From positions 96,612-160,611 of the forward strand of contig VHDF01000001.1 of NCBI GenBank assembly GCA_016871495.1: a DNA stretch of 64,000 nt. The letters run 5' to 3'. Shown here piece by piece: positions 8,417-18,814 of this stretch (the first letter of the stretch is position 1; the number at the start of each line of letters is the position of its first letter). The position numbers were made by a program, and so were the translations under genes. This stretch comes from Verrucomicrobiota bacterium. Lineage in GTDB: Bacteria > Verrucomicrobiota > Verrucomicrobiia > Limisphaerales > VHDF01. Below the pieces are notes generated by a model. The model was not told where the DNA came from, did no database searches, and saw only the letters and a program-made list of their open reading frames with translations.

Positions 8417-8953
8417 TTATTGCACGGTCTTGCCTTCCTTGCGGAGGACTTTTTCGTCGCTGTATCGCACACCCTTGCCCTTGTAAGGTTCGGGAGGATA
8501 ATAAGCCCTGATCTCCGCCGCCACTCGTCCCACCAACTCCTTGCTCGGCCCCTCGATGGTCAGCTTCGTGTTTTCTTCCACCGTCACTTTGATCTGGTCG
8601 GGAATGGGATATTGGACCGGATGAGAATAACCCAGGCTCAAATTGACCAGCTTGCCTTGCACCGCCGCCTTGAAACCAACGCCCTGAATCTCAAGCTTCT
8701 TGACGAATCCGTTGGCAACGCCGTTCACCATGTTGTTCAGAATGGCGCGGCTCAACCCGTGCAGGGCCTTGGCTCGCTGATCATCCCCCTCACGGCTCAC
8801 TTTCAGCTCCGTTCCGCTCAAGGTCGCCTGCGTCAAGGCAGGCATTTCAAAATCCAGTTTTCCCTTCGGGCCTTCCACCCAAACCTTGCGGCCCTTGACT
8901 TCCACCTTGACCTTTGGCGGAACCGTAATCGGTATGCGTCCAATGCGTGACAT
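8417..8953 (-). CDS. rplF: 50S ribosomal protein L6 (uL6)
   Basis: uL6 sits near the sarcin-ricin loop and the factor-binding site. The 178 aa product has the two repeated L6 domains. The start MSRIGRIPITVPPKVKVEV is canonical, and the C-terminal signature PEPYKGKGVRYSDEKVLRKE is intact. It lies between rpsH and rplR in the spc-type gene order. Confidence 0.97.
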   Translation of the reverse strand: MSRIGRIPITVPPKVKVEVKGRKVWVEGPKGKLDFEMPALTQATLSGTELKVSREGDDQRAKALHGLSRAILNNMVNGVANGFVKKLEIQGVGFKAAVQGKLVNLSLGYSHPVQYPIPDQIKVTVEENTKLTIEGPSKELVGRVAAEIRAYYPPEPYKGKGVRYSDEKVLRKEGKTVQ

Positions 8954-8987
8954 ATGCTTGTCTCTTGTTTCGTTCAGCCGCCAAATC

Positions 8988-9371
8988 CTACCAGATAAAG
9001 CACAGGACTTCGCCGCCCACGTTTTGTTTCCGCGCCTGGCCTCCGGTCATGACCCCCTTCGGCGTGCTCAGAATCGCGGTCCCCATGCCTCCCAAGACCC
9101 GCGGAATCTCGCCGGCACCCACATAGCGGCGCAATCCCGGGGAGCTCACTCGTTTCATTCCGGCAATCACACTTCGCCGGCCCTCGAACTTCAACTTGAC
9201 CCGCAATTGCTTGATCTTGGCACCGTCCACCGCCCAGTCAGCGATGTAGCCTTCCTGCTTCAAAATCTTGGCGACACTTTCCTTGAGGCGCGAATGCCCC
9301 ATGATCACCTCGGGAATCAGCGCCGTTCCGGCATTCCGGATCCGCGTCAGCATGTCTGCAATATTGTCCAT
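8988..9371 (-). CDS. rpsH: 30S ribosomal protein S8 (uS8)
   Basis: uS8 binds helix 21 of 16S rRNA and is needed for central-domain assembly. The 127 aa product starts MDNIADMLTRIRNAGTALIP. The C-terminal half has the conserved RVSSPGLRRYVGAGEIPRVL and GTAILSTPKGVMT segments. The terminus is FIW rather than the more common VW-type ending. It lies between rpsN and rplF. Confidence 0.97.
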   Translation of the reverse strand: MDNIADMLTRIRNAGTALIPEVIMGHSRLKESVAKILKQEGYIADWAVDGAKIKQLRVKLKFEGRRSVIAGMKRVSSPGLRRYVGAGEIPRVLGGMGTAILSTPKGVMTGGQARKQNVGGEVLCFIW

Positions 9372-9380
9372 AGACTTTCC

Positions 9381-9650
9381 TTACCAGCTCGCCTTGACCA
9401 CACCGGGGATAAGCCCCGCCAGGGCCGCCTCGCGAAACGTCAGGCGGGAACATGAAAACTTGCGAATGTAAGCGTGCCGACGTCCGCTGATCGCGCAACG
9501 GTTGGTGACGCGCGTGGGGCTCGCGTTCTTGGGCAATTTCGTCAGGCCCTCATAATCCTTCTTCGCCTTCAACTCGGCCCGCAACGCGGCGTATTTCTTG
9601 ACGGTCTCGCGCTTCTTCTTCTCCCGCTCAATCCATGCTTTCTTGGCCAT
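9381..9650 (-). CDS. rpsN: 30S ribosomal protein S14 (uS14), zinc-independent form
   Basis: uS14 is in the head of the small subunit. The ATG at 9650 gives 89 aa beginning [20 protein letters not shown], which matches the family start; an upstream in-frame Met is probably untranslated. The core [20 protein letters not shown] has single cysteines instead of the paired CxxC motifs, so this is the form without zinc. It ends IPGVVKASW. It lies between rplE and rpsH. Confidence 0.95.
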   Translation of the reverse strand: MAKKAWIEREKKKRETVKKYAALRAELKAKKDYEGLTKLPKNASPTRVTNRCAISGRRHAYIRKFSCSRLTFREAALAGLIPGVVKASW

Positions 9651-9663
9651 ACAATGTGTGGTG

Positions 9664-10209
9664 TTACTTGGCTTCCGCAAACGGCATTCCCATCAATTTC
9701 AACAATTCAAACGCCTCCTCATCGGTGCCCGCCGAAGTCACGATGGTGATGTCCATCCCCTGCTGGCGCTTGATCTTGTCCAAATCAATCTCAGGAAAAA
9801 TCGTCTGGTCCGGAATGCCAATGGAATAATTGCCCTTGCCGTCGAAGGACCGCCTCGACACGCCGCGAAAATCCCGGATCCGCGGCAGGGCCGCCGCGAC
9901 CAGACGATCGTAAAACTCGTACATCACTTCCCGCCGAAGGGTCACCCGGCAGCCGATCGGCTGTCCCTTGCGCAACTTGAAATTGGCCACACTCTTGCGG
10001 GATTTGCAGATCACCGGCTTCCGACCCGTGATCATCGACAAATCCTTGGCGGCGTCATCCACCGCGCCCTTTTCCAGAGACGCGCTCACCCCCATGTTCA
10101 CAACAATCTTTTCGATCCTCGGGGCCTGGTGGACATTGCCATACTTCCGCTTCTCCATGAGCGCGGGACGAACGCTTTCCTCGTATTTGATTTGCAGCCT
10201 CGGCTTCAT
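9664..10209 (-). CDS. rplE: 50S ribosomal protein L5 (uL5)
   Basis: uL5 binds 5S rRNA and contacts P-site tRNA in the central protuberance. The ATG at 10209 gives 181 aa, the usual length. The longer open frame starts inside rplX and its extra residues do not resemble L5. The conserved segments [35 protein letters not shown] and [20 protein letters not shown] are present. Confidence 0.96.
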   Translation of the reverse strand: MKPRLQIKYEESVRPALMEKRKYGNVHQAPRIEKIVVNMGVSASLEKGAVDDAAKDLSMITGRKPVICKSRKSVANFKLRKGQPIGCRVTLRREVMYEFYDRLVAAALPRIRDFRGVSRRSFDGKGNYSIGIPDQTIFPEIDLDKIKRQQGMDITIVTSAGTDEEAFELLKLMGMPFAEAK

Positions 10210-10238
10210 ACTGGACGTCTTTAATGCCTGGTTCTCGA

Positions 10239-10520
10239 TCAAGATTGCGCGACCTCGGCCGCGGCCTTGGCCCGGCGGGGTTTCGCGTCGTAAACAGAGG
10301 CTCGCATCACCTTGGACCAATGCAACATGCCTTCCTTGGTCACGATGCGGCCTTCAGGATGGGCCTGACTCTTGCGCATGTGGCGTTTGATCATGCGGAT
10401 GCCCTCCACAATGACCCGCTGTTTCCCGGGCATGACCTCAATGATCTTGCCCCGCTTGCCGCGGTCCGCGCCGGAGAGCACGACCACCTCATCACCCTTT
10501 TTGACATGCACACTCGCCAT
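10239..10520 (-). CDS. rplX: 50S ribosomal protein L24 (uL24)
   Basis: uL24 initiates 50S assembly and lies near the peptide exit. The 93 aa product has the KOW motif at residues 5-30 (HVKKGDEVVVLSGADRGKRG) and the segment VIVEGIRMIKRHMRKSQAHP. The C-terminal tail is Ala- and Lys-rich. It lies between rplN and rplE. Confidence 0.96.
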   Translation of the reverse strand: MASVHVKKGDEVVVLSGADRGKRGKIIEVMPGKQRVIVEGIRMIKRHMRKSQAHPEGRIVTKEGMLHWSKVMRASVYDAKPRRAKAAAEVAQS

Positions 10521-10545
10521 AACTCGATTATTCCTAAATTCCGTT

Positions 10546-10911
10546 TCAGATCACCTCGGGGGCCAGGGAAATGATCTTCATAAATCTCTTTTCCCGAAGT
10601 TCGCGCGCCACGGGCCCGAAAATACGCGTTCCCTTCGGATTGTTCTCTTTGTCGATGATGACGATCGCATTGGAGTCGAATCGCAGATATGACCCGTCGC
10701 CCCGGCGAATCGCCTTGCGCGTGCGCACAATCACCGCGTTCACAACATCGCCCTTCTTCACCGACCCGTCAGGAGCCGCCTCCTTGATGTGCGCCTTGAT
10801 CACGTCCCCGATCTTCGCGTAGCGCTGATTCCGCCCCAGCACGCCAATCGCTGCCGCCTTGCGCGCACCCGTGTTGTCCGCCACGTCCAGGATCGATCGA
10901 ATTTGCAACAT
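10546..10911 (-). CDS. rplN: 50S ribosomal protein L14 (uL14)
   Basis: uL14 forms intersubunit bridges and is the docking site for the silencing factor RsfS in many bacteria. The 121 aa product has the normal length. It starts [20 protein letters not shown] and contains [20 protein letters not shown] and [20 protein letters not shown]. It lies between rpsQ and rplX. Confidence 0.97.
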   Translation of the reverse strand: MLQIRSILDVADNTGARKAAAIGVLGRNQRYAKIGDVIKAHIKEAAPDGSVKKGDVVNAVIVRTRKAIRRGDGSYLRFDSNAIVIIDKENNPKGTRIFGPVARELREKRFMKIISLAPEVI

Positions 10912-10933
10912 AGGATTCTCGCTTTCTCGTTCG

Positions 10934-11230
10934 TTAAACGGATTGAGCCTTCGCCGCGCCTGAGGCCTCTACCACTTCCACCAGACGCCAGCGTTTGGTC
11001 TTCGACATGGGACGCGTCTCCGCGATCTTCACGAGATCCCCGATCTTCGCCTTTCCCTCCTCGTCATGGGCGTAAAATTTGTTGAAGGCGGTCACCACCT
11101 TTTTGAACACCGGATGCCGAAAGCGCCGCTCGACGCGCACCACGATCGTTTTTTGCATCTTGTTCGAGATGACTTCGCCCGTGCGCTCCTTGCGCGTGGC
11201 CCTGCATTCCGCTGATTGCGTCGTTTCCAT
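10934..11230 (-). CDS. rpsQ: 30S ribosomal protein S17 (uS17)
   Basis: uS17 is an early 16S rRNA-binding protein with an OB fold. The product is 98 aa from the ATG at 11230, which has GGAG just upstream. A TTG three codons earlier, coupled to the rpmC stop, is the alternative. The conserved core is [20 protein letters not shown] and [20 protein letters not shown]. It is slightly longer than the usual 80-90 aa at both ends. Confidence 0.94.
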   Translation of the reverse strand: METTQSAECRATRKERTGEVISNKMQKTIVVRVERRFRHPVFKKVVTAFNKFYAHDEEGKAKIGDLVKIAETRPMSKTKRWRLVEVVEASGAAKAQSV

Positions 11231-11239
11231 GCTCTCCAA

Positions 11240-11440
11240 TTATCCGTTCGTTTTCATTCGAAGCTGCGAAACCCGGGTCTCCACCCGCGCAATATCGCGC
11301 CGCAGCACCCGCAAACGCGCCGGCTTTTCCAGTTGGCTCGAAGCCTTCTGAAGCAGCAGATTGAACAACTCCTGGCGCAGGTCGCGGCTCTTCGCCGTCA
11401 ACTCCGGCAGGGTCAAGTCTTTCAAATCGATCATCTTCAT
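11240..11440 (-). CDS. rpmC: 50S ribosomal protein L29 (uL29)
   Basis: uL29 is at the tunnel exit next to L23 and contributes to the docking site for SRP and trigger factor. From the ATG at 11440 the product is 66 aa: MKMIDLKDLTLPELTAKSRD at the start, then the conserved LRQELFNLLLQKASSQLEKP. Met at 11434 is an equally plausible start. The longer open frame to 11488 overlaps rplP and lacks family similarity. Confidence 0.93.
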   Translation of the reverse strand: MKMIDLKDLTLPELTAKSRDLRQELFNLLLQKASSQLEKPARLRVLRRDIARVETRVSQLRMKTNG

Positions 11441-11462
11441 ACCATCGCCCAAAAATTCCGCG

Positions 11463-11882
11463 CTACGTGCCGTGATGACGGGACACAAACTTCGTCCTGA
11501 TCGGCAGTTTCGCCGCCGCCAGGCGCATCGACTCCCTCGCCACCACTTCGGTCACACCATCCACCTCGAACAAAATGTTGGCCGGCCGGATCACGGCCAC
11601 CCAGGATTCAACTCCGCCTTTGCCGGTGCCCATGCGCACCTCCAGCGGTTTCTTGGTGTAAGATTTGTCGGGGAAAATGCGGATCCAAACTTTCCCGCGC
11701 CGCTTCATGAACCGTGTAATCGCCACCCGCGCCGCCTCAATCTGCTTGGTGTCCAGCCAGCAACGCTCCATGGCCTGCAACCCAAATTCTCCAAACGCCA
11801 CCGTGGCGCCCCGCGAAGCCAGTCCGCGGCGGCTCCCCCGCTGCATCTTCCGATACTTGACCCTTGCCGGCATCATCGCCAT
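11463..11882 (-). CDS. rplP: 50S ribosomal protein L16 (uL16)
   Basis: uL16 organises the A-site region and the peptidyl-transferase neighbourhood. The 139 aa product contains [50 protein letters not shown] and the loop [19 protein letters not shown]. The start at 11882 has GAGG seven nt upstream. It lies between rpsC and rpmC. Confidence 0.96.
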   Translation of the reverse strand: MAMMPARVKYRKMQRGSRRGLASRGATVAFGEFGLQAMERCWLDTKQIEAARVAITRFMKRRGKVWIRIFPDKSYTKKPLEVRMGTGKGGVESWVAVIRPANILFEVDGVTEVVARESMRLAAAKLPIRTKFVSRHHGT

Positions 11883-11935
11883 ATCAGCACCTCAATATTT
11901 CCGGTTGAAATCTGTTGTTGCTCGCATCCCCAGGT

Positions 11936-12628
11936 TCACGCGCTGGCCGTCAGGGCCGCCGCCGGCGCGGGTCCCCCCGCCGCAGCCTGTCCTCCCCGTT
12001 CCTGCTTCATCTCGCCTTTGCAAATCCAGCACTTCACTCCCAATTTGCCGTAGACCGTGCTCGCTTCCGCGAACCCGTAATCGATGTTGGCCCGCAAGGT
12101 GTGCAGCGGCACTCTTCCTTCATGATACGTCTCCACGCGCGCCAACTCCGCACCCCCCAGCCGCCCCGCGCAACGAATCTTGATGCCGTCCGCCCCGAAA
12201 TCCATCGCCGTCTGCACCGCCTTCTTCATGGCTCGTCGGAATGAAATGCGCCGCTCCAACTGCAAAGCCACGTTCTCCGCCACCAATTGGGCGTCGATTT
12301 CGGGACTCTTGACCTCCTGGATGTCCACATAGATCTCCTTGCCGGTCAAACGCCCGAGCTCTTCCTTGATCTTGTCAATCTCGGCACCTTTGCGCCCGAT
12401 GACCACGCCGGGACGCGCCGTGAAGATCGTAATCCGGCACCGTGTGGCCGCGCGCTCGATCTGAATTTTCGGAACCGAGGCCGATTCAAGCTTCTTTTTC
12501 AAGATGTCCCGAATCTTGCGGTCCTCCGTCAGCAGTTTGCCGAATTCCTTCTTCCCGGCAAACCACTTCGAACGCCAGTCTTTCGTCACCGCGACCCGCA
12601 GACCGATCGGATTGGTTTTCTGTCCCAT
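11936..12628 (-). CDS. rpsC: 30S ribosomal protein S3 (uS3)
   Basis: uS3 is at the mRNA entry channel and contributes to helicase activity. The 230 aa product starts [20 protein letters not shown] and has the KH domain with [20 protein letters not shown]. The C domain contains [20 protein letters not shown] and the terminal segment [16 protein letters not shown] short Ala/Gly/Pro-rich tail follows. It lies between rplV and rplP. Confidence 0.97.
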   Translation of the reverse strand: MGQKTNPIGLRVAVTKDWRSKWFAGKKEFGKLLTEDRKIRDILKKKLESASVPKIQIERAATRCRITIFTARPGVVIGRKGAEIDKIKEELGRLTGKEIYVDIQEVKSPEIDAQLVAENVALQLERRISFRRAMKKAVQTAMDFGADGIKIRCAGRLGGAELARVETYHEGRVPLHTLRANIDYGFAEASTVYGKLGVKCWICKGEMKQERGGQAAAGGPAPAAALTASA

Positions 12629-12634
12629 AAGCTC

Positions 12635-12967
12635 TTAGGTATCCGAAACCACGATTTTGATGTGGCAGCTCCGCTTGACGATGGGCCCGGCCGACCCGCG
12701 GGCCTTGGGGGTGAATCGCTTCATGCTGGTCGCCGTTCCCGCCACCGCCTGCACTACCCGCAGCGACTCGGACCGGAGCTGGTTGTTGTTTTCCGCGTTT
12801 GCGATCGCGGACTTCAATGTTTTTGCCACCACGCGCGCCGATTTCCTCGGCACCGCCTCCAGCACTGCAACCGCCTGGACGGCGTTCATCCCCTGGATCT
12901 GCCGGACCACTTCCCGCATTTTCTGCGCGGACATCCGAACGTTCTTGGTAATCGCTTGAACTTCCAT
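12635..12967 (-). CDS. rplV: 50S ribosomal protein L22 (uL22)
   Basis: uL22 lines the nascent peptide tunnel and its hairpin narrows the constriction. The 110 aa product has SAQKMREVVRQIQGMNAVQA and the C-terminal hairpin TSMKRFTPKARGSAGPIVKR. The spacing to rpsC is only 6 bp. Confidence 0.96.
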   Translation of the reverse strand: MEVQAITKNVRMSAQKMREVVRQIQGMNAVQAVAVLEAVPRKSARVVAKTLKSAIANAENNNQLRSESLRVVQAVAGTATSMKRFTPKARGSAGPIVKRSCHIKIVVSDT

Positions 12968-12976
12968 GTTCGCCCC

Positions 12977-13258
12977 CTATTTTGCCTCGGCCTTCGCGGT
13001 GTGCGCGCCGTGTTTCTTGAACGTGCGGGTCAACGAGAATTCACCCAGCCGGTGCCCTACCATGTTCTCGGTCACAAACACCGGATTGAAAACCTTGCCG
13101 TTGTGCACGTTGAAGGTCAGCCCGACAAAATCGGGCGTGATCATCGACCGGCGCGACCACGTCTTGATCGGAACTTTCGACTTCGTCTCTTTTGCCTTCA
13201 GGATCTTGCTCATCAGCGGCAAGTCCACAAAGGGGCCTTTTTTGATGGAACGTCCCAT
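12977..13258 (-). CDS. rpsS: 30S ribosomal protein S19 (uS19)
   Basis: uS19 is in the 30S head and forms a complex with S13. The 93 aa product has the usual length. It starts [20 protein letters not shown] and contains [20 protein letters not shown] and [20 protein letters not shown], the family signature. It lies between rplB and rplV. Confidence 0.97.
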   Translation of the reverse strand: MGRSIKKGPFVDLPLMSKILKAKETKSKVPIKTWSRRSMITPDFVGLTFNVHNGKVFNPVFVTENMVGHRLGEFSLTRTFKKHGAHTAKAEAK

Positions 13259-13263
13259 AGGTG

Positions 13264-14112
13264 TTAGGATCTATGCTTCATCGGCCGGCCATCGCGCCGG
13301 ACCAGAATAAAACGGTTCGAATATTTGAACTTTTTCCGGGTCTTATACCCCTTTGTAATAACCCCCCACGGGGTCACCGGATGACCGCCCCCGGAAGTCT
13401 TGCCGGCCCCGCCGCCCATCGGATGATCCACCGGGTTCTTGGCGACGCCCCGGCTCAGCGGCCGAATGCCACGGTGACGGGCACGCCCGGCTTTGCCCAA
13501 AATCACATTCTCATGCTCCACGTTGCCCACCTGGCCGATCGTCGCGAAACACAACTCGTTGAATTTGCGGATCTCGCCCGAAGGCAGCCGCACTTGCGCA
13601 TAACCTTCGTCTCGCGACATCAACGTGGCCGCGCCACCCGCGGATCGCACCAACTGCGCGCCCCGTCCCGGAACCAGCTCCAGATTGTGAATGGGCATTC
13701 CAACCGGAATGCTCTTCAGCGGAAGACTGTTGCCCAGTTCCGGAGCCGCCGCGTCCCCGCTGCGCAACACCGATCCGACCGACAGCCCGTTCGGAGCCAG
13801 AATGTAGCGGCGCTCCTTGTCCGAGTACTCCAGCAACGCAAGGCGGGCGCTGCGCATCGGATCATACTCGATGGCGATCACCTTGGCATCCAGGCCATGC
13901 TTCTTGCGCTTAAAATCCACCAGGCGAATCTTTTGCTTGTGGCCCTGCCCAATGCCGCGGCTCGTCACCCGTCCGTAGGCGTTGCGTCCGCCGGTTTTCT
14001 TCTTGATCTGAACCAGCCGGCGCTCGGGGCGCGTCTTCGTAATCTCATCGAACGACGCAATCGTGATGTAGCGCGTCGATGGAGTCAGCGGTCGGAAAGA
14101 TTTTACAGCCAT
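13264..14112 (-). CDS. rplB: 50S ribosomal protein L2 (uL2)
   Basis: uL2 is required for subunit association and peptidyl-transferase activity. The 282 aa product starts [20 protein letters not shown]. It has the OB-fold and SH3-like domains and the C-terminal signature [20 protein letters not shown], which holds the conserved His of the peptidyl-transferase region. It lies between rplW and rpsS. Confidence 0.98.
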   Translation of the reverse strand: MAVKSFRPLTPSTRYITIASFDEITKTRPERRLVQIKKKTGGRNAYGRVTSRGIGQGHKQKIRLVDFKRKKHGLDAKVIAIEYDPMRSARLALLEYSDKERRYILAPNGLSVGSVLRSGDAAAPELGNSLPLKSIPVGMPIHNLELVPGRGAQLVRSAGGAATLMSRDEGYAQVRLPSGEIRKFNELCFATIGQVGNVEHENVILGKAGRARHRGIRPLSRGVAKNPVDHPMGGGAGKTSGGGHPVTPWGVITKGYKTRKKFKYSNRFILVRRDGRPMKHRS

Positions 14113-14134
14113 AGCTACCTCAAAAGTGTCCGTC

Positions 14135-14416
14135 TTAAGTCAAACTGATCTTGTCGCCTTCCTTCAAGGTCACCAGCGCCTTCTTCCAGGAGGGGGAACG
14201 CCCCGCGTTCGCAGTCCGTTGGCGACGCGCCTTGCCACGCACATTCAAGGTGTTCACGGCGAGAACCTTCACTTTGAACAATTCCTGCACCGCCTGGCGA
14301 ATTTGCAGTTTGCTCGCCCGGCGATCCGCCACAATCGTGTACTGATTGAAACCCGAGGATTGGCGGGTCCCCTTTTCGGTCAACCTCACTGACTTGACGA
14401 TTTCGAAGCTGTTCAT
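14135..14416 (-). CDS. rplW: 50S ribosomal protein L23 (uL23)
   Basis: uL23 is at the tunnel exit and is the main ribosomal contact for trigger factor. The 93 aa product contains [40 protein letters not shown] and the basic loop around residues 59-70. It ends in the [10 protein letters not shown] motif. It lies between rplD and rplB. Confidence 0.95.
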   Translation of the reverse strand: MNSFEIVKSVRLTEKGTRQSSGFNQYTIVADRRASKLQIRQAVQELFKVKVLAVNTLNVRGKARRQRTANAGRSPSWKKALVTLKEGDKISLT

Positions 14417-14422
14417 AATCCG

Positions 14423-15052
14423 TTAAGCTACCCCTTTCAGACGGCTTCCCAAAACTTCCAGGGCTCCCTTGGTAATCACCACATGGTCGGGTCGCAACAC
14501 CTGGTAGGTGTTCAGATCGGCTCCCGTCGCGAGCTCAAGATTGGGAATATTGCGGGCCGAGAGCGCGAGATTTCGATCAACTTGCGCGTCCACGATCAAC
14601 GTCGTGCCCTTCAATCCCAGCGCCCCCAGGAGTGCCACAAAAGCCTTGGTCTTGGGCGTCTCCAGCTTCACGGCGTCTAACACCAAAACATGACCTGCCC
14701 GCAAGCGCTCGCTCAACGCCTTTCGCAGCGCCAGTTGACGGGTCTTCTTGCTGGTCTTGACCCCAAAATCGCGGGGCTTCGGACCGAACACCACCCCGCC
14801 GCCACGCCACAACGGCGATTGAAAGGACCCGGAACGGGCGCGGCCCGTACCCTTCTGCCGCCAGGGCTTCTTGCCAGTGCCCGCGACCTCACCCATGGTC
14901 TTGGTGCAGGCCGTACCCATGCGCTGGGCCGCCCGGAATGCCACCACCGTGTCATGCACGGCCTGAGTCCCCTTGCCATCCTCGACGACGACAAAGGGAA
15001 CTTCAATTTCCCCCTGAACGTTGCCTTGAGAATCTTTAACTGAAATTTTCAT
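14423..15052 (-). CDS. rplD: 50S ribosomal protein L4 (uL4)
   Basis: uL4 reaches into the exit tunnel and, in E. coli, represses the S10 operon. The 209 aa product contains the extended loop segment GEVAGTGKKPWRQKGTGRAR followed by SFQSPLWRGGGVVFGPKPRD. The C-terminal half has ALGLKGTTLIVDAQVDRNLA. The gap to rplW is 6 bp. Confidence 0.96.
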   Translation of the reverse strand: MKISVKDSQGNVQGEIEVPFVVVEDGKGTQAVHDTVVAFRAAQRMGTACTKTMGEVAGTGKKPWRQKGTGRARSGSFQSPLWRGGGVVFGPKPRDFGVKTSKKTRQLALRKALSERLRAGHVLVLDAVKLETPKTKAFVALLGALGLKGTTLIVDAQVDRNLALSARNIPNLELATGADLNTYQVLRPDHVVITKGALEVLGSRLKGVA

Positions 15053-15070
15053 TCGCTAAGGTCCTTCCCT

Positions 15071-15715
15071 CTACTTGGCGGCCTTCTTGGGATGCTTCTT
15101 CGACTCACGGATGACGACGAAGTCGCCCCGGGCTCCCGGCACCGCGCCCTTGACCAGGAGGAGGTGATCCGCTTCGCGAACCTGGATGACCTCCAGGTTT
15201 TGAATCGTGCGTCGCACTTGGCCCATATGCCCCGGCATCTTCATGCCTCTCATGACCGTGCCCGGAAAAAGCCGCTGTCCGATCGCGCCCGAACGACGAT
15301 GCCACCCCTTCGCTCCGTGGGTCATGTCGCCACCCCTGAATCCATGGCGCTTCACCACGCCCTCGAATCCCCGCCCCTTGGTGACACCAATCGCGTCCAC
15401 AAAGTCTCCGGCCGCAAAAACGTTCACCCCCACCTCGCCACCCTTTTCCACCGGCACCGGAAAATCTCTAAATTCCCTCAGCAAGCGCACCGGCTTGGAT
15501 TCATGCTTCCGCAGGTGTCCCATCGCCGCACGGTTGAGCCTCGACTCCTTCTGGTCCGAAAACCCAAGTTGCACGGCCGCGTAGCCGTCCTTTTCGGGGG
15601 TACGAATCTGCACCACCCGGTTCGGCCCCGCCAAAATCACGGTGACGGGAACCAGCACCCCCTTCGCGTCATAAACGCGCGTCTGGCCGATCTTCTTTCC
15701 AAGCAAGCCTATCAT
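15071..15715 (-). CDS. rplC: 50S ribosomal protein L3 (uL3)
   Basis: uL3 is one of the first proteins to bind 23S rRNA and contacts the peptidyl-transferase centre. The 214 aa product starts MIGLLGKKIGQTRVYDAKGV and has KGRGFEGVVKRHGFRGGDMT and the conserved KMPGHMGQVRRTIQNLEVIQ. It lies between rpsJ and rplD. Confidence 0.97.
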   Translation of the reverse strand: MIGLLGKKIGQTRVYDAKGVLVPVTVILAGPNRVVQIRTPEKDGYAAVQLGFSDQKESRLNRAAMGHLRKHESKPVRLLREFRDFPVPVEKGGEVGVNVFAAGDFVDAIGVTKGRGFEGVVKRHGFRGGDMTHGAKGWHRRSGAIGQRLFPGTVMRGMKMPGHMGQVRRTIQNLEVIQVREADHLLLVKGAVPGARGDFVVIRESKKHPKKAAK

Positions 15716-15722
15716 AACATTC

Positions 15723-16031
15723 CTAGATCTTGATCGTAATATCCACGCCCGCCGGCAAGTTCAGCTTCTTCAACTCGTCCACCGTCTTCGCCGTCGGATC
15801 GATGATGTCCAGGAGACGCTTGTGCGTGCGCTGCTCGAAGGTTTCATGCGACTTCTTGTCGGCGTGAGGAGACCGCTGCACGGTGTAACGTTCCACGCGG
15901 GTCGGCAGCGGAATGGGCCCCGCCACCCGAGCGCCGCTGCGTTTGACGGTCTCCACGATGTCGTGAGCCGACTGGTCGATCACCCGATGGTCGTAGGCTT
16001 TGAGCCGGATGCGAATTCTTTGTCCTGCCAT
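15723..16031 (-). CDS. rpsJ: 30S ribosomal protein S10 (uS10)
   Basis: uS10 is in the 30S head and also pairs with NusB in antitermination. The start at 16031 gives 102 aa beginning [20 protein letters not shown]; a Met two codons upstream is the alternative. The conserved [20 protein letters not shown] and [16 protein letters not shown] segments are present. It heads the S10 block, immediately after fusA. Confidence 0.97.
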   Translation of the reverse strand: MAGQRIRIRLKAYDHRVIDQSAHDIVETVKRSGARVAGPIPLPTRVERYTVQRSPHADKKSHETFEQRTHKRLLDIIDPTAKTVDELKKLNLPAGVDITIKI

Positions 16032-16071
16032 AACCAAATTGTGTGCTCTATTGCTTCACTGTTCCGAAATG

Positions 16072-18258
16072 CTAAGTCCGGGCGGCCGGCCGGGACTTGG
16101 CGGAATCCAAAATTGCGGTGGCGATGCTGTTCGGCACCTGCTCGAACGAAAAAGGCTCCATCGAGTAAGAGGCGCGCCCCTTGGAGAGCGATCGGATCGC
16201 GGTAGCGTATCCGAACATCTCAGCCAGGGGAACCTGCGCGTTCAGAATCGTTTGCCCCGACTTCGCGTCGATGCTGACAATGGTCCCCCGCCGGCGGTTA
16301 ATGTCCCCGAGCAAGTCCCCTTGGTACTCGTCGGGCGTGGTCACCTCCACCTTCATGATTGGTTCCAGCAGAATCGGCGAGGCCTTCTTGAAGGCGTCTT
16401 TCAAGGCGAAAATGCCCGCCATCTTAAACGCCAGTTCGTTGGAATCTACCTCGTGGAAAGTGCCGTCCACCACCTGCACTTTGACGTCGATGACCTGATA
16501 GCCCGCGTAAACTCCCCCGCGAATCGCTTCTTCAATGCCGTCGATAACCGCGGGAATGTATTCCTTGGGAATGGCTCCGCCGACAATCTTGTTCTCAATC
16601 TCAACCCCCTTGCCCTTCTCGTTGGGCTGAACCTTGATCAACGCGTGCCCATATTGGCCGCGCCCGCCGGATTGGCGGATGAACTTGCCCTCCCCATCCG
16701 CGGATTTGGTAATCGTTTCGCGATAAGCGATCTGGGGCGCTCCGGAGTTCGATTCCACGCTAAATTCCCGCTTCAAGCGGTCGCAGATGATTTCCAGATG
16801 CAACTCACCCATCCCGGCAATGATCAACTGGCCTGTTTCCTCGTTCGTAAAACAACGGAACGTGGGATCTTCTTCCGCCAGCCGTTGCAATCCTTCGGAC
16901 ATCTTGTCCCGGTCCGCCTTCGTCTTGGGCTCGACCGCCATGCTGATGACCGGCTCCGGGAACGTCGGGGGCTCCAAAATCACTTCGAACGACTCGTCGC
17001 AAAGGGTATCGCCCGTGGTAATATTCCTCAATCCCACCAGCGCTGCGATGTCGCCTGAATATGCCACTTCGACATCCTTGCGCTCACTGCCCTGAATGAT
17101 CATCAACCGGCTCACCCGCTCCCGACGCCGGGTCCGAGGGTTGTAAATCGTGTCTCCCTTTCGGAGCTGGCCGCTGTAGACCCGGAAAAACACCAGCTTT
17201 CCAGCATAGGGGTCCGTCCAAAGTTTGAACGCCAGCGAACAAAACTTGGAATGGTCGTTCGACGCCACGTCGATCCGGTTTTCCGTGCCCTGCTCGAATC
17301 CCTGGGCCGCCGGAATATCCAGCGGAGAAGGCAGATAATCGATCACCGAATCAATCAGAAATTGCACGCCCTTCTTCTTGAAGGCAGACCCGCACAGAAC
17401 AGGAACCAGCTCGATCTTGCAGGTAAGCCGCCGGATCGCGGCCTTCAAGGTCGGAGCATCCACGGGCTTCTCTTCCAACACCAACTCCGCCACCTCATCG
17501 TCCTTGTTGGCCACCGCGTTGATCAATTCCGTCAACGCCGCCGCCGCCTCCCCCTTCATGGCCTCGGGAATCTCACGAATCTCATACCGAAGTCCCTCAT
17601 TCTGAACATCCCCCGGTCCCCACACAATGGCCTTTTGATTGACGAGGTCAATGACGCCTTCGAACCGGTCCTCCGCCCCGATGGGCAGACAAATCGGGTA
17701 GGCGTAAGCATTGAGCTTGCGCCGCATGTCGTCCAAGGCGTTTTGAAAATTCGCTCCGGTCCGGTCCATCTTGTTGACGAACGCGATGCGCGGCACTTTA
17801 TATTTTGTGGCCTGACGCCACACGGTCTCGGACTGCGGCTGCACTCCGGCCACTCCGCAAAACACAGCGACGGCGCCGTCGAGCACACGCATGGATCGCT
17901 CGACTTCAGCCGTGAAATCGACGTGGCCCGGCGTATCGATGATGTTGATGCGATGGGCCACGGTGGCGAAGGACTTGTAAAGTCCCTCTTCCTTCTTCTG
18001 GGTCCAAAAGCACGTCACCGCAGCCGAGGTGATGGTAATGCCGCGCTCGCGCTCCTGCTCCATCCAGTCGGTCACCGTGTTGCCGTCATCCACGTCCCCA
18101 ATCTTGTGAATCAAGCCCGTATAGAAAAGGATCCGCTCGGTCGTGGTCGTCTTCCCGGCGTCAATATGGGCGGCGATGCCAATATTCCGAGTGCGCTCCA
18201 GGGTGTAAGCCCGGTTCGGCGAATTCGGGGACTTCTGAGTTTCGACGGCGGAGGTCAT
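16072..18258 (-). CDS. fusA: Elongation factor G
   Basis: EF-G is the GTPase that drives translocation of tRNA and mRNA and, with RRF, ribosome recycling. The 728 aa product has the GTPase motifs: [14 protein letters not shown] (G1), [11 protein letters not shown] (switch I), DTPGHVDF (G3) and [10 protein letters not shown] (G4). Domains II-V follow, including the domain IV segment with [15 protein letters not shown]. The Thr of switch I is intact. It lies between rpsG and rpsJ, the str-operon arrangement. Confidence 0.98.
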   Translation of the reverse strand: MTSAVETQKSPNSPNRAYTLERTRNIGIAAHIDAGKTTTTERILFYTGLIHKIGDVDDGNTVTDWMEQERERGITITSAAVTCFWTQKKEEGLYKSFATVAHRINIIDTPGHVDFTAEVERSMRVLDGAVAVFCGVAGVQPQSETVWRQATKYKVPRIAFVNKMDRTGANFQNALDDMRRKLNAYAYPICLPIGAEDRFEGVIDLVNQKAIVWGPGDVQNEGLRYEIREIPEAMKGEAAAALTELINAVANKDDEVAELVLEEKPVDAPTLKAAIRRLTCKIELVPVLCGSAFKKKGVQFLIDSVIDYLPSPLDIPAAQGFEQGTENRIDVASNDHSKFCSLAFKLWTDPYAGKLVFFRVYSGQLRKGDTIYNPRTRRRERVSRLMIIQGSERKDVEVAYSGDIAALVGLRNITTGDTLCDESFEVILEPPTFPEPVISMAVEPKTKADRDKMSEGLQRLAEEDPTFRCFTNEETGQLIIAGMGELHLEIICDRLKREFSVESNSGAPQIAYRETITKSADGEGKFIRQSGGRGQYGHALIKVQPNEKGKGVEIENKIVGGAIPKEYIPAVIDGIEEAIRGGVYAGYQVIDVKVQVVDGTFHEVDSNELAFKMAGIFALKDAFKKASPILLEPIMKVEVTTPDEYQGDLLGDINRRRGTIVSIDAKSGQTILNAQVPLAEMFGYATAIRSLSKGRASYSMEPFSFEQVPNSIATAILDSAKSRPAART

Positions 18259-18325
18259 TTTGATTCGGAGACTAAAAGCGCCCCGGGCTTTCCAGCGACC
18301 GGGGCGCGGTCAAATAAATTTCAGT

Positions 18326-18799
18326 TTACCAGCGAAAATGGGCGAAGGCTTTGTTGGCTTGGGCCATTTTGTGAACCTCATCGCGTTTGCGAATCGCGTT
18401 GCCCTGGCCCTGGTAAGCCTCGAGAATCTCGGCGGCCAGCGCTTGCTTCATCGGGATCCCTTTGCGCGCGTCGGCAAAATCAACCAACCAGCGCAAGGCC
18501 AGCGCAAACTGACGGTCCGTCGGCACTTCGAGGGGAACTTGATAAGTGGCCCCGCCCACCCGGCGGGCCTTGACCTCGAGCCGAGGCTTCGCGTTGTCCA
18601 CGGCTTTCTGCAACACTTCCATCGGGTTGCTGGTGGGGTTCTTGGCCACCATCTCATCGAATGCCCCGTAGACAATGCGCTGGGCCACACTCTTGTTGCC
18701 ACTCCGCATGACCATGCTCACCAGGCGCGAAACCAGGGTGCTGCCGAACTTGCTGTCGGGGGTGATCGAACGTTTGACTGCTTGACGACGTCTGGACAT
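18326..18799 (-). CDS. rpsG: 30S ribosomal protein S7 (uS7)
   Basis: uS7 nucleates assembly of the 30S head and contacts E-site tRNA. The 157 aa product starts MSRRRQAVKRSITPDSKFGS. It contains the beta-hairpin segment KARRVGGATYQVPLEVPTDR and ends KAFAHFRW. It lies between rpsL and fusA. Confidence 0.97.
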   Translation of the reverse strand: MSRRRQAVKRSITPDSKFGSTLVSRLVSMVMRSGNKSVAQRIVYGAFDEMVAKNPTSNPMEVLQKAVDNAKPRLEVKARRVGGATYQVPLEVPTDRQFALALRWLVDFADARKGIPMKQALAAEILEAYQGQGNAIRKRDEVHKMAQANKAFAHFRW

Positions 18800-18814
18800 A
18801 GGAGCCTTGCAAAA